From positions 117,808-181,807 of the forward strand of contig CAJUKJ010000001.1 of NCBI GenBank assembly GCA_910587365.1: DNA of 64,000 nt, written 5' to 3'. The position numbers and the translations under genes were made by a program. Below are positions 25,244-34,757 of the stretch, piece after piece; within the stretch, counting starts at the first letter, position 1; every line of letters begins with the position of its first letter. Source of the DNA: an uncultured Christensenellaceae bacterium (lineage in GTDB: Bacteria > Bacillota > Clostridia > Christensenellales > Borkfalkiaceae). The notes under the pieces were generated by a model. It had not been told where the DNA came from. It saw nothing but the letters and a program-made list of their open reading frames with translations, and made no database searches.

Positions 25244-27853
25244 ATGGACTTTAAATTGAACTATAACGTCTGTGACAGTGTTGAAAAGCTGGAACAGGAG
25301 TTAATCAGGGTAAGAGAAGCTCAAAAGATTTTTGCGACCTACTCGCAGGAGCAGGTTGACAAAATTTTCACTGCCTGCGCATTAGCGGCAAACAAGCAAA
25401 GAATACCTCTTGCAAAACTTGCCGTTGAAGAAACGGGAATGGGGATAGTAGAGGATAAGGTAATAAAGAATCACTACGCTGCAGAATATATTTACAATAC
25501 TTATAAAAACGTCAAAACCTGCGGTATTGTTGAAGAGGACAAAGCATACGGCATTATGAAAGTTGCCGAGCCGATAGGGGTTATCGGGGCAGTTATTCCC
25601 ACGACAAATCCTACGTCAACAGCGATATTCAAAACGTTAATCAGTCTTAAAACCAGAAACGGTTGTATAATCAGTCCGCACCCGCGTGCAAAAAACAGCA
25701 CTATTGCCGCGGCAAAAGTAATATACGAGGCTGCGGTTGCGGCGGGCGCGCCCGAAGGTATAATCAGTTGGATTGATGTGCCTACGCTTGATATGACTAA
25801 CCTATTGATGAGGGAGGTTGACTTAATTCTTGCAACAGGCGGTCCCGGTATGGTCAGAGCGGCGTATTCAAGCGGAAAGCCTGCTATCGGTGTAGGTGCG
25901 GGCAATACTCCCGCAATCATTGACGAAAGTGCGGATATTCAGCTTGCCGTAAGCTCGATTATACATTCCAAGACGTTTGATAACGGTATGATTTGCGCTT
26001 CCGAGCAGTCCGTTATTGTTGCAGATAAAATATATAATAAGGTTAAGAAAGAATTTACTGCCCGCGGCTGTTATTTCCTCAATGCCGAAGAAACGCAAAA
26101 AGTAAGAAAGACTATAATTATTAACGGTTCGTTAAACGCTAAAATTGTTGGACAGAGTGCGTATAAAATCGCTGCTCTTGCAAAGGTTAAAGTTCCCGAA
26201 TCCACAAAAATTCTTATAGGCGAGGTTGAGTCTGTGGAGCTTTCGGAAGAGTTTGCACATGAAAAGCTTTCTCCTGTTCTCGCTATGTACCGAGCAACCG
26301 ATTTTAACGACGCTTTAAATAAGGCTGAAAGGCTTATTGCCGACGGCGGTTACGGACATACTTCGTCGCTTTACGTAAATGTGACGACCTCAAAGGAAAA
26401 GATTGAGGAGTTCTCCGAAAGAATGAAGACTTGCCGTATTCTCGTAAACACTCCTTCGTCACACGGCGGTATAGGCGATTTGTATAACTTCAAGCTTGCT
26501 CCTTCGCTTACGTTGGGTTGCGGTTCCTGGGGCGGAAATTCCGTTTCGGAGAACGTTGGTGTTAAGCATCTTATCAATATCAAGACGGTTGCAGAGAGGA
26601 GGGAGAATATGTTGTGGTTCAGAGCGCCCCAAAAGGTTTATTTAAAGAAAGGCTGTCTACCTGTTGCATTAGATGAGTTAAAAACGGTAATGGGCAAGAA
26701 AAAAGCATTTATCGTTACAGATAGTTTCCTTTATCATAACGGTTTCACAAAGTGTATTACAGATAAGTTAGACGAAATGGGGATTTCGCATACCACTTTC
26801 TTTGACGTCGCTCCCGACCCTACGCTTGCATGCGCAATTGAAGGAACCAAACAGATGAAGGCTTTCCAGCCCGATACGATAATAGCACTCGGCGGCGGAA
26901 GCGCAATGGATGCAGCTAAAATTATGTGGGTTATGTACGAACATCCCGAAGTTGACTTTATGGATATGGCAATGCGCTTTATTGATATAAGGAAGAGGGT
27001 ATACACTTTCCCCAAGATGGGCGAAAAAGCATACTTCATAGCAATTCCCACATCGGCAGGTACAGGCTCGGAGGTTACGCCGTTTGCTGTTATTACAGAC
27101 GAAAAAACGGGGGTTAAATATCCCCTTGCCGACTACGAACTTATGCCCAATATGGCAATTATCGATACCGATTTGCATATGTCCGCGCCCAAGGGGCTTA
27201 CGGCTGCTTCGGGTATAGACGCGGTAACTCACGCACTTGAAGCCTATGCGTCTATGCTGGCAACCGACTATACCGACGGGCTTGCATTGCAGGCTTTGAA
27301 GGTTATCTTTAAGTATCTGCCTTCGGCGTATGAAAACGGACAGACTGACGTTGTGGCGAGAGAGAAAATGGCTAATGCTGCGACTATGGCAGGTATGGCT
27401 TTTGCAAATGCATTCCTCGGTGTGTGCCATAGTATGGCGCATAAATTGGGTGCATTCCACCATTTGCCCCACGGTGTAGCGAACGCGCTTTTAATTAATG
27501 AAGTAATAAAATTCAATTCTTCCGAAGCACCCGCTAAAATGGGTACATTCAGTCAGTACGATCATCCAAAGACCAAGCGCAGATATGCAGAGGTTGCTGA
27601 AAATTTAGGTCTTGACGGCAAAAACGACGACGAGAAGATTAAGAATCTTATCAATGCAATTGAAGAATTAAAGGCAAAGGTAGGCATTAAAAAGACCATT
27701 AAAGAATACGGCATAGACGAAAAAGATTTCCTTGACCGTCTTGACGATATGGTGGAGCAGGCGTTCGACGACCAGTGTACGGGAGCTAACCCCAGATATC
27801 CTTTAATGAGTGAAATCAAGCAGATGTATCTTAACGCATATTACGGTAAATAA
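25244..27853 (+). CDS. adhE: Bifunctional acetaldehyde-CoA / alcohol dehydrogenase
   Basis: 869 residues, two fused enzymes that convert acetyl-CoA to ethanol with two NADH. Residues about 1-440 are the CoA-acylating aldehyde dehydrogenase with catalytic Cys251 in NGMICASEQSV. Residues about 455-869 are the iron-dependent alcohol dehydrogenase with GGGSAMDAAK, IPTSAGTGSEVTPFAVITD and metal-binding histidines in HSMAHKLGAFHHLPHG. Full length for the family, strong SD (AGGAGA). It marks mixed-acid or ethanol fermentation. The kinase-fold gene begins 14 bases later. Confidence 0.97.
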   Translation: MDFKLNYNVCDSVEKLEQELIRVREAQKIFATYSQEQVDKIFTACALAANKQRIPLAKLAVEETGMGIVEDKVIKNHYAAEYIYNTYKNVKTCGIVEEDKAYGIMKVAEPIGVIGAVIPTTNPTSTAIFKTLISLKTRNGCIISPHPRAKNSTIAAAKVIYEAAVAAGAPEGIISWIDVPTLDMTNLLMREVDLILATGGPGMVRAAYSSGKPAIGVGAGNTPAIIDESADIQLAVSSIIHSKTFDNGMICASEQSVIVADKIYNKVKKEFTARGCYFLNAEETQKVRKTIIINGSLNAKIVGQSAYKIAALAKVKVPESTKILIGEVESVELSEEFAHEKLSPVLAMYRATDFNDALNKAERLIADGGYGHTSSLYVNVTTSKEKIEEFSERMKTCRILVNTPSSHGGIGDLYNFKLAPSLTLGCGSWGGNSVSENVGVKHLINIKTVAERRENMLWFRAPQKVYLKKGCLPVALDELKTVMGKKKAFIVTDSFLYHNGFTKCITDKLDEMGISHTTFFDVAPDPTLACAIEGTKQMKAFQPDTIIALGGGSAMDAAKIMWVMYEHPEVDFMDMAMRFIDIRKRVYTFPKMGEKAYFIAIPTSAGTGSEVTPFAVITDEKTGVKYPLADYELMPNMAIIDTDLHMSAPKGLTAASGIDAVTHALEAYASMLATDYTDGLALQALKVIFKYLPSAYENGQTDVVAREKMANAATMAGMAFANAFLGVCHSMAHKLGAFHHLPHGVANALLINEVIKFNSSEAPAKMGTFSQYDHPKTKRRYAEVAENLGLDGKNDDEKIKNLINAIEELKAKVGIKKTIKEYGIDEKDFLDRLDDMVEQAFDDQCTGANPRYPLMSEIKQMYLNAYYGK

Positions 27854-27867
27854 TAAGGAGGAAAAAT

Positions 27868-28617
27868 ATGAAACCCGAAAATTTAATATTTTCAAGACCT
27901 GACAAAAAAATCTATAAAAGCGGCGACAAACTGATTAAGCTTTTTGAAGCAAGCTATTCAAAAGCCGATATTTTGAACGAGGCGTTAAATCACGCAAGGG
28001 TAGAGGAAACAGACCTTAACGTACCCCAAATCAGATCTATTGAGGTAGTGGACGGGAAGTGGGCAATTATTCTTGATTTTATCGAGGGCGAAACGCTGCA
28101 ATCTCTTATGGAAAAGCATCCCGAAAAGCAGGACGAGTATTTAGATCTTTTCGTTGACTTACAGCGTACCGTACTTTCAAAAAAGGTACCTATGCTGAAC
28201 ATACTTAAAGACAAAATGAACGGAAAAATTTCGGCGGCGGATCTTGACGCAACTACGCGCTATGAACTTCATACCCGCCTCGATTCAATGCCCAAGCATA
28301 AAAATCTCTGCCACGGCGACTTCAATCCTACAAATATAATCATTACAAAAGACGGAACGCCTTTCATAATAGACTGGTCGCACGCGACGCAAGGTAACTC
28401 GTCCGCGGACGTTGCAAGAAGCTATCTCTTGTTCTATCTTGCAGGACAGGAAGAGCTTGCGAATAAGTATCTCAAACTTTACTGCAAAAAGAGTGACACC
28501 GCAATTCAATACGTTCAAAGATGGATACCTATCGTTGCCGCATCAAGGCTTACGAAAGCACCCGAAAGTGAAATTGAATTTCTTCGTAGCTGGATAGACG
28601 TCGTTGATTACGAATAA
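27868..28617 (+). CDS. Aminoglycoside-phosphotransferase-fold kinase
   Basis: 249 residues of the APH/choline-kinase superfamily. The ATP-binding lobe spans about 1-90. The catalytic loop LCHGDFNPTNIII (Asp near 153) and the metal-binding IIDWSHATQG are intact, so an active small-molecule kinase is expected. Close placement behind adhE with a strong AGGAGG suggests joint transcription. Not evidence of antibiotic resistance: most family members of this type phosphorylate unknown metabolites. Confidence 0.8.
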   Translation: MKPENLIFSRPDKKIYKSGDKLIKLFEASYSKADILNEALNHARVEETDLNVPQIRSIEVVDGKWAIILDFIEGETLQSLMEKHPEKQDEYLDLFVDLQRTVLSKKVPMLNILKDKMNGKISAADLDATTRYELHTRLDSMPKHKNLCHGDFNPTNIIITKDGTPFIIDWSHATQGNSSADVARSYLLFYLAGQEELANKYLKLYCKKSDTAIQYVQRWIPIVAASRLTKAPESEIEFLRSWIDVVDYE

Positions 28618-28641
28618 AGCAAATTAGGACAACATCAATAC

Positions 28642-28677
28642 AAAAAGCTCTTGGTAAAATTATCCAGGAGCTTTTTT
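28642..28677 (+). terminator. Terminator of the adhE operon
   Basis: Stem from AAAAAGCTC (28642-28650) extended by TTGG with its complement, ending GAGCTTTTTT; strong hairpin with T run. Confidence 0.8.
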
Positions 28678-28908
28678 GTTGCTAAAATCTTTGTTATGCT
28701 CTATAATTTTTTTTGGACAGGACGAAGCGTTTGGGCGAATGGGCAACGCCGTAAGACAATAATTTCTCTTGGTAAGCGGTTACTGTGGATAATAGAAATA
28801 GAAAAGTATTTTATTTATGTTAAAAAACGGAATAATTTAATGCAAAGTAACAACATTCTACTGAAAAAACCAAAATGTAACAAATAATTAAAATTTTTAT
28901 ATTTTACA
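28678..28908. other. Spacer with nothing recognised
   Basis: About 230 bases with no convincing gene. A nominal 78-codon frame begins inside the preceding terminator and has no SD; I do not accept it. Confidence 0.35.
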
Positions 28909-28937
28909 TTGATTTTATCTAAAAAACTTGATAAAAT
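28909..28937 (+). promoter_or_regulatory. Promoter for the SipW-like/uL15-like fusion gene
   Basis: TTGATT (28909-28914), 17 bases, TAAAAT (28932-28937). The leader of about 80 bases contains a small hairpin CCGAC/GTCGG (28971-28993) followed by TTTT, a possible attenuator just before the SD. Confidence 0.6.
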
Positions 28938-29023
28938 GTATATTGCTTGTTAAACGCGGATTTAGCTTTGCCGACAGGGTAATTTACAGTCGGTTTTAAG
29001 TTAAACCTTTGGAGAAACCGAAT

Positions 29024-30850
29024 ATGGAAAGTAAATCGAATAGTAAAGAAATGAAAAACGAAAACACAAAAAAAGGCGGTAGGAAGAGTGCTTTAAAAGC
29101 AGTGGCAATTTGCGTTCTTTCTATACTGTGCGCAGTTTTATTGTTGCTTACGGTTAATTCATTTCTTAGTATTTTTGTGAAACATTATTATCCGACTTTT
29201 GGCGGGTACAGGCTGTTTTCTGTTACAACGGATGTTATGGAAGGAAGCGGGGGAGATTGTATTGCCAAAGGTAACCTTATTGTTGGCAGGGTTCCTGAAA
29301 ATGCCGATGATATAGATGTAGGGACCGTTATCACTTTTGAAGTTGTACAGGAAAACTCTGTTGTTCTTAAAACGAACCGAGTAATCGAAGTCCAATTTGA
29401 CGAGGTTTCTCAAACTTATTCTTACACTGCACGTGGCGATAATGAAACTGTAAATGATAATATTCATCTTGTTTATGACGATATCGTGGGAATATTTACA
29501 GGTAAACAATGTAAAATACTTGGATACGTTCTAGAATATTTACAGTCGTTAATAGGTGCAATTTTACTTTTAGTTGTTTTCTTATTAATTTTAACATTAA
29601 TTGTTTTCATTGCAGTTAAAAATAAAAAGCGCAGTAATTTAAATGAAGTTAACAACAAAAAAAATGTTTCTGTAACATCCGAGGTTTCTGTATCCGAATC
29701 TGATTTTGAAGACGAAGAAATAATTACGGTACAGAAAGTTCTCGGGGGAACCGAAATTGAAGGCGACGATAATTTTACCGAGTCGAGCGCACTCGATGAG
29801 GATGCTATTTCTTTGGTAGACGATATTGTCGTTAATTCGGAAGAGCCTGTTTTAAATAATGAACGTGCAGTTACAATCGAGGAAATTTTAAACGAAGCGG
29901 AAGAAGTTCCCGAGGATGAAGCACCCGATGTCGAAATTTTGCCCGATGAAGAGGAACCGCAGGAAGAAGTTCGTAGCGTCAACAACGTTACGGGTATGGC
30001 GATAATAGTAAGATATAAAAAATCGTTTACCGCCAAATTAATACAGTCGGACGATAAAACCAAAGTTTATTATTCAATACTTAAAAACGAATTGCTTTCA
30101 TACAGCAAAGTAAAAAACAGAATTTCCTGGAACCATGAAAATTTCAACAACGGAAGAACCAACATTGCAAGGTTTTCAGTTCGCGGCAAAACGCTTTGCT
30201 TATATTTCGCGCTTGACCCCAACGATTATTTAGATACTAAGTACAGGGTAGAGTATGCGCAAAGCAAAAAGTATGAAAACATAGCATGTCTTTACAGGGT
30301 AAAGAACGCAAGAAGGGTAAAATATGCGTTAGAGTTAATTGCGGCTCTTGCAGAAAAATTCGGGCTTGAAAAAGGAGAGCAGCAATCAATCAATTACTAT
30401 GTGCCTTACGAGCCTACAAAACCGCTTGTAGAAAGAGGACTTATAAAGGAATTGGTTTCAGAAGAGGACTATGCGGAATTTATGCGCCAATACAGCCGTA
30501 AAGAGGTTGACAGAAACCGCAGGTCTTTCGTATCCGCTAAAGAAGTCAATGCGGTTATAACCGACGAGGTTGCAATAGCTCTTGTTGAAGATAAGCGTGA
30601 AAACAAGGTCAAAGCGTCCGGCAAAAAGGACATTATAAACGTTGACGTATTGTCGGAAAATTTCGATACTAATGAAACGGTTAACCTTGAAAGCTTAAAA
30701 CGTAAGGGTCTTATCGGTAAAAACGTTGTAAGCGTTAAGGTATTGGCGCGCGGTGTACTCACTAAATCTTTAACAGTCGAAGCGCAGGATTTCTCAATCG
30801 AGGCAGTTAAAATGATAGTGCTTACAGGCGGAAAAGCAACAAAAGTTTAA
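29024..30850 (+). CDS. SipW-like membrane protein fused to a uL15-like domain
   Basis: 608 residues with an unusual order. A basic cytoplasmic start is followed by membrane helix 1 at about 24-48. An extracytoplasmic region (about 50-160) has the beta-layout of SipW/archaeal-type signal peptidases. Membrane helix 2 is at about 170-195, then an acidic linker (about 200-315, very rich in Glu/Asp) and an unnamed alpha/beta domain (about 320-460; VRYKKSFTAKLIQSDD). The C-terminal 70 residues (INVDVLSENFDTNETV... KSLTVEAQDFSIEAVKMI) match the end of ribosomal protein uL15. The Ser-Met motif of SipW-type peptidases is replaced by DVMEGS, so peptidase activity is unlikely. GGAG nine bases before ATG 29024 fixes the start; the frame opens five codons earlier at a TTG. 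Function unknown. Confidence 0.75.
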   Translation: MESKSNSKEMKNENTKKGGRKSALKAVAICVLSILCAVLLLLTVNSFLSIFVKHYYPTFGGYRLFSVTTDVMEGSGGDCIAKGNLIVGRVPENADDIDVGTVITFEVVQENSVVLKTNRVIEVQFDEVSQTYSYTARGDNETVNDNIHLVYDDIVGIFTGKQCKILGYVLEYLQSLIGAILLLVVFLLILTLIVFIAVKNKKRSNLNEVNNKKNVSVTSEVSVSESDFEDEEIITVQKVLGGTEIEGDDNFTESSALDEDAISLVDDIVVNSEEPVLNNERAVTIEEILNEAEEVPEDEAPDVEILPDEEEPQEEVRSVNNVTGMAIIVRYKKSFTAKLIQSDDKTKVYYSILKNELLSYSKVKNRISWNHENFNNGRTNIARFSVRGKTLCLYFALDPNDYLDTKYRVEYAQSKKYENIACLYRVKNARRVKYALELIAALAEKFGLEKGEQQSINYYVPYEPTKPLVERGLIKELVSEEDYAEFMRQYSRKEVDRNRRSFVSAKEVNAVITDEVAIALVEDKRENKVKASGKKDIINVDVLSENFDTNETVNLESLKRKGLIGKNVVSVKVLARGVLTKSLTVEAQDFSIEAVKMIVLTGGKATKV

Positions 30851-30860
30851 TGAAATAAAC

Positions 30861-30894
30861 AAAAAAGACTTGCATAATTATGCAAGTCTTTTTT
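30861..30894 (+). terminator. Strong terminator after the fusion gene
   Basis: Perfect palindrome AAAAAAGACTTGCAT... with 15-bp arms and a T run; likely works in both directions. Confidence 0.9.
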
Positions 30895-30895
30895 G

Positions 30896-30924
30896 TTGCT
30901 TTTGTTATAAAGAATTGTTATAAT
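30896..30924 (+). promoter_or_regulatory. Promoter for nfnAB
   Basis: TTGCTT (30896-30901), 17 bases, TATAAT (30919-30924), giving an AT-rich leader of about 128 bases in which I see no riboswitch. Confidence 0.6.
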
Positions 30925-31058
30925 GAAAATGCAGAAAGAAATTTAACATTTCAATGCGATTTTTTAAATATAATTTGTAAAAATAATTAATTTTTATATT
31001 TTATGTAAACCGATATAAATAACGTTTATTTTATGATTTTAAGCAATGGGAGGAATTA

Positions 31059-31898
31059 ATGTATAAAATTATAAAAAAAAGAATCCTTAATCCTACTGTG
31101 ACAATGATGGATGTATACGCGCCTCTTGTTGCAAAAAAAGCTCAGGCGGGGCAATTTATTATTTTGCGCGTAGACGAAGACGGGGAGAGGATTCCGCTTA
31201 CTATTGCGGGGTGTAATTTAGAAAAAGGTACCGTCAAAATTATTTTCCAAATTGTTGGCGGCACCACTATGCGTCTTAATGCAAAGAACGAGGGCGAATA
31301 TATTCAGGACTTCGTCGGTCCTTTGGGTTGTGCAACAAAAACCGAAGGGATAAAAAAAGTTTGTATTGTCGGCGGGGGCGTCGGTTGCGCAATCGCGCTT
31401 CCCGTCGCGCAAAAATTTCACAAGCTTGGCGCGGAAGTGCATTCTATAATAGGTTTCAGGAATAAGGACTTACTCATTCTTGAAGAGGAATTTAAGGCTT
31501 GTTCGGATAAGCTGACTATAATGACGGATGACGGCAGCTATGGCAGGCAGGGTGTTGTGACGGTTCCTTTAAAGGAAGCAATTGAAAACGGAGAGAATTA
31601 CGATGAAGTCATAACTATCGGTCCACTTATAATGATGAAATTTGTTGTAGCCACAACTAAGCCTTATGGGGTGCCGACAACCGTTTCAATGAACCCCATT
31701 ATGATTGACGGAACGGGAATGTGTGGCGGATGCCGCCTTACAGTTGGCGGTAAAACAAAGTTTGCGTGCGTTGACGGACCTGATTTTAACGGTTTTGAAG
31801 TGGATTTTGACGAGGCAATAGCTCGTTCAAATATGTATTGCGACTTTGAAAAGAATGAAAGAGAGCATTGTAACCTTTACAAAAAGGAGATAAAATAG
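31059..31898 (+). CDS. nfnA: NADH-dependent ferredoxin:NADP+ oxidoreductase, small subunit
   Basis: 279 residues of the NfnA/SudB type. An N-terminal FAD domain has GERIPLTIA. The NAD-binding domain has VCIVGGGVGCAIALPVA, and the C-terminal [2Fe-2S] cluster cysteines are in GTGMCGGCRLTVGG and KFACVDGPDF. With NfnB it performs electron bifurcation, coupling reduced ferredoxin and NADH to NADP+ reduction. Strong SD GGGAGG. Stop overlaps the nfnB GTG by one base. Confidence 0.92.
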   Translation: MYKIIKKRILNPTVTMMDVYAPLVAKKAQAGQFIILRVDEDGERIPLTIAGCNLEKGTVKIIFQIVGGTTMRLNAKNEGEYIQDFVGPLGCATKTEGIKKVCIVGGGVGCAIALPVAQKFHKLGAEVHSIIGFRNKDLLILEEEFKACSDKLTIMTDDGSYGRQGVVTVPLKEAIENGENYDEVITIGPLIMMKFVVATTKPYGVPTTVSMNPIMIDGTGMCGGCRLTVGGKTKFACVDGPDFNGFEVDFDEAIARSNMYCDFEKNEREHCNLYKKEIK

Positions 31899-33316
31899 TG
31901 GCTATTCAACCTAAAAAGAATGAAATGCCGGTACAGGACGCGCAAATCCGCGCACGCAATTTTAAAGAGGTTGCTTTGGGATATTCTGCCGAAACGGCAG
32001 TTGTTGAAGCGCAAAGATGCCTTAACTGTAAAAATCGTCCTTGCGTTGAAGGTTGTCCCGTAAATATTTCAATTCCCGAATTTATCGCAAAGATTAAGCA
32101 AAATGATTTTGAAGGCGCGTATTCGGTTATTTCCCAAAGTTCTTCGTTGCCTGCGGTTTGCGGACGTGTCTGCCCGCAGGAAACCCAGTGTGAAAGCAAA
32201 TGTACGCTTGGTATTAAGTTTGAACCCGTAGGAATCGGCAGGCTTGAAAGGTTTGTTGCCGACTATCACAATTCAAATAATAACGGAAAACCGCAAATTC
32301 CAAAACAAAACGGTTTTAAAGTTGCTGTAATCGGGTCTGGACCTTCGGGGCTTACGTGTGCGGGCGACCTTGCAAAGAAAGGTTACAAAGTAACTGTTTT
32401 TGAAGCGTTGCATATTGCAGGCGGTGTTCTTGTTTACGGAATACCAGAATTCAGATTGCCTAAGGATATTGTCAAAAAAGAGGTTGACACTCTTAAAAAG
32501 TACGGTGTGGATATACAGACAAACGTAGTTATCGGTAAAACTATTACCGTTGATGAGCTTTTTGAAGACGGGTTTGATGCGGTCTTTATCGGATCTGGTG
32601 CGGGGTTACCCCGTTTTATGGGTATTCCCGGCGAAAGTTTGAAAGGCGTTTATTCCGCGAATGAGTTTTTAACCCGCGCAAATCTTATGAAGGCGTATTC
32701 GGAGAATACGCATACGCCTGTTATGCACGCTAAAAATGTGGCGGTCGTCGGTGGCGGAAATGTCGCAATGGACGCTGCACGTACAGCTTTGCGACTTGGT
32801 GCCGATAAAGTTTACATAGTATACCGACGTTCGATGGACGAACTTCCCGCAAGGAAAGAGGAAGTTGAGCATGCCGAAGAAGAGGGTATCAAATTTGAAA
32901 TACTCCGCAATCCTGTTGAAATTATCGGGTACAATAACCCTGACAACAAACGCGACGCTAAAAACGGTTTTGTTACGGGAATAAAAGTAAGAAAATGCGA
33001 ACTCGGAGATCCTGACGAAAAGGGCAGACGCCGTCCTGTTGAAATATCGGGAAGTGAGTATGTAATTGATGTTGACTGTGTCATAATGGCGATTGGTACA
33101 AGTCCCAATCCGCTCATTAAAAATACTACTTTGGGGCTTGAAGTTAACAAACGCGGCGGGATTATAGTCGAAGAAAATACAGGTAAAACCACGTTAGAAG
33201 GCGTCTATGCCGGAGGCGACGCCGTAACGGGTGCTGCAACCGTTATTCTTGCAATGGGTGCAGGCAAAACTGCTGCAACCGCTATTGACGAATATCTTAC
33301 AAAAAAAGGAAAATAA
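31898..33316 (+). CDS. nfnB: Bifurcating ferredoxin:NADP+ oxidoreductase large subunit (GltD-like)
   Basis: 472 residues, often annotated as homotetrameric glutamate synthase GltA. The N-terminal ferredoxin-like part binds two [4Fe-4S] clusters (CLNCKNRPCVEGCP and CGRVCPQETQCESKC). FAD-binding VIGSGPSGLTCAGDLAKKGY and NADPH-binding VVGGGNVAMDAARTALRLGA follow. Next to NfnA this is the bifurcating enzyme. GTG start with AAGGAG upstream. Together they balance NADPH, NADH and ferredoxin in fermentation alongside AdhE. Confidence 0.93.
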   Translation: MAIQPKKNEMPVQDAQIRARNFKEVALGYSAETAVVEAQRCLNCKNRPCVEGCPVNISIPEFIAKIKQNDFEGAYSVISQSSSLPAVCGRVCPQETQCESKCTLGIKFEPVGIGRLERFVADYHNSNNNGKPQIPKQNGFKVAVIGSGPSGLTCAGDLAKKGYKVTVFEALHIAGGVLVYGIPEFRLPKDIVKKEVDTLKKYGVDIQTNVVIGKTITVDELFEDGFDAVFIGSGAGLPRFMGIPGESLKGVYSANEFLTRANLMKAYSENTHTPVMHAKNVAVVGGGNVAMDAARTALRLGADKVYIVYRRSMDELPARKEEVEHAEEEGIKFEILRNPVEIIGYNNPDNKRDAKNGFVTGIKVRKCELGDPDEKGRRRPVEISGSEYVIDVDCVIMAIGTSPNPLIKNTTLGLEVNKRGGIIVEENTGKTTLEGVYAGGDAVTGAATVILAMGAGKTAATAIDEYLTKKGK

Positions 33317-33323
33317 TATCTTT

Positions 33324-33737
33324 ATGTGTATTTCGGTTAATTTGGATAAGGCGTGCGATTACGCAAATAAAGTAAATGTTTATGACGACGGAAAAATATC
33401 AGTTTACACTATTGGAGATAAGCCTTTTGAAGAGGTAATCAACGGGTGGAAGTGTATGATAAGCGGTGCGCACGATATGCCTGCTTTCGGCGTCAGCTTG
33501 AATAAGGAAACTGTAAAAGCGTTAAATAGCGGACTTTGGGTTGAATTTATATACGATAAGCAGTACGAGAGCAACGGAATGCCCTTTGAAAAACTTCTTG
33601 TCAACGTCCAAAAAGGCTTTTACGGCTTCAATATTATAAGGTATAACAGTGACTCAGGATATGACGGAAGATGTTTCTATTATGACCTTGTAGGACAAAA
33701 TATGGATAGTTTTTATGATATTTTATCTAATTTATAA
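33324..33737 (+). CDS. Unrecognised 137-residue protein
   Basis: Starts MCISVNLDKACDYANK at ATG 33324; the open frame extends into nfnB but lacks a better start. It is followed by a terminator and probably co-transcribed with nfnAB. The protein is a small soluble alpha/beta domain without membrane segments or known motifs. I do not recognise it. Confidence 0.6.
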   Translation: MCISVNLDKACDYANKVNVYDDGKISVYTIGDKPFEEVINGWKCMISGAHDMPAFGVSLNKETVKALNSGLWVEFIYDKQYESNGMPFEKLLVNVQKGFYGFNIIRYNSDSGYDGRCFYYDLVGQNMDSFYDILSNL

Positions 33738-33771
33738 TATTTAAATGGTACTATGTCAGACATAAAAACAT

Positions 33772-33797
33772 AAAAGCGGGTCGTTTGACCCGCTTTT
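33772..33797. terminator. Terminator between convergent genes
   Basis: Eleven-base stem AAAAGCGGGTC/GACCCGCTTTT with a four-base loop and T runs on both strands. Confidence 0.85.
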
Positions 33798-33813
33798 TAC
33801 TAATTATAATAGT

Positions 33814-34086
33814 TTATTTATTACCGTCTTTATTTTCTTCTAATGATTTTTTATAAGCTGCAATAGCCTTACTTAACTGGTCGGGACAGGAAGTGTTGTT
33901 CCTACATTTAATTCCCGAAAGCAACGTTTGTATTTCATCAAGATTTCTGCCTTCAACAAGCTTTCCGACTCCTTGAAGATTGCCGCTGCAACCGCCTATA
34001 AATTTAACGTGATGCAATTTATTTTCTTCGTCAACCTCAAAAATAATTTGTCTTGAACAAGTTCCTGAAGTGTAGTAAACAAACAT
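33814..34086 (-). CDS. TSCPD domain protein (TIGR03905 type)
   Basis: 90 residues of the small TSCPD family named for the conserved TSCPDQL motif near residue 65, related to the C-terminal domain of class II ribonucleotide reductases. Other conserved cysteines are at SGTCSRQI, GGCSGN and IKCRNN, suggesting a metal or redox site. Strong SD AGGAGG. Co-oriented with the DUF4364 gene upstream. Confidence 0.9.
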   Translation of the reverse strand: MFVYYTSGTCSRQIIFEVDEENKLHHVKFIGGCSGNLQGVGKLVEGRNLDEIQTLLSGIKCRNNTSCPDQLSKAIAAYKKSLEENKDGNK

Positions 34087-34096
34087 AATTTTCCTC

Positions 34097-34621
34097 CTAA
34101 TCGCAAAGATTTTCGTAAATTACCGCATAAAGATCGGCGGCTTTTTCTTCCCATTTTTTATAAATTGCCTTTGCTGTCTTCTTATCAGGGACTACAAATT
34201 TTAAGTCCAATAAAGGCTGAACGGGAGCAAGTATTTTAAGCGCAACCGTAAACGTGCCGTCAACATTTTGGTAATAGTCCGAGCGGCATTCCTGACGGTT
34301 ACGGTATCTCGCGCTGTTTTTCTTGACAAATTGTGAAATTTCTTCTCTGACGCTTTTCGGTATGTTAATGTAGAAATTTGCAAGCGATTCTCTTCCGTCT
34401 GGAGTTATGGTATAAAGCGTATCTTCATCCTCGTTGACTATGCAGATAAAATTATCGTCAATCAGTTTATGGATAATATTAACGCAGTCCATATAACCCA
34501 TCCAGGTGTTAGAGGAGGAACACATGTCCACAATTGTTCTTTCCGATAAAGCACTTTCCATTTTGTCAAAGACGAAAAGTATTATTAATTTGTTAATAGA
34601 AGTTTCGCCCGTGTTCAACAT
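34097..34621 (-). CDS. DUF4364 family protein, probable winged-helix regulator
   Basis: 174 residues of DUF4364, with an N-terminal winged-helix-like half (SINKLIILFVFDKMESALSE, YTITPDGRESLANF) that resembles PadR-type DNA-binding domains, and a C-terminal half of unknown role. DNA binding is inference from fold. Transcribed divergently from the 34758 gene and ends 11 bases before the TSCPD gene. Confidence 0.85.
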   Translation of the reverse strand: MLNTGETSINKLIILFVFDKMESALSERTIVDMCSSSNTWMGYMDCVNIIHKLIDDNFICIVNEDEDTLYTITPDGRESLANFYINIPKSVREEISQFVKKNSARYRNRQECRSDYYQNVDGTFTVALKILAPVQPLLDLKFVVPDKKTAKAIYKKWEEKAADLYAVIYENLCD

Positions 34622-34720
34622 AATGTTCTAAAAAATGTAAAAGTTTTAATTATTATACATAATATTTCGGTTAAAATCAAGATATTTGTCCGAAAAATAT
34701 TTTAATTTTAAAATAATATG

Positions 34721-34729
34721 TGATATAAT
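34721..34729 (+). promoter_or_regulatory. Extended -10 promoter for the 34758 gene
   Basis: TGATATAAT, an extended -10 element with a weak -35 (TTTAAT at 34701-34706). Predicted start near 34736. Confidence 0.55.
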
Positions 34730-34757
34730 AGTATTGAAATCTATACATAGGTGAAAT

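Noticed and set aside
26768..27472. A 234-codon open frame antisense to adhE
   Set aside because: Cys/His-rich composition is typical of reading AdhE codons backwards; there is no SD, and adhE is certain.
27868..28617. Aminoglycoside resistance gene
   Set aside because: Shares the kinase fold and catalytic loop, but nothing points to antibiotic specificity and it sits behind adhE in a metabolic context.
28651..28887. A 78-codon frame between the kinase-fold gene and the SipW-like/uL15-like fusion
   Set aside because: Begins inside the terminator hairpin and has no SD or recognisable domain.
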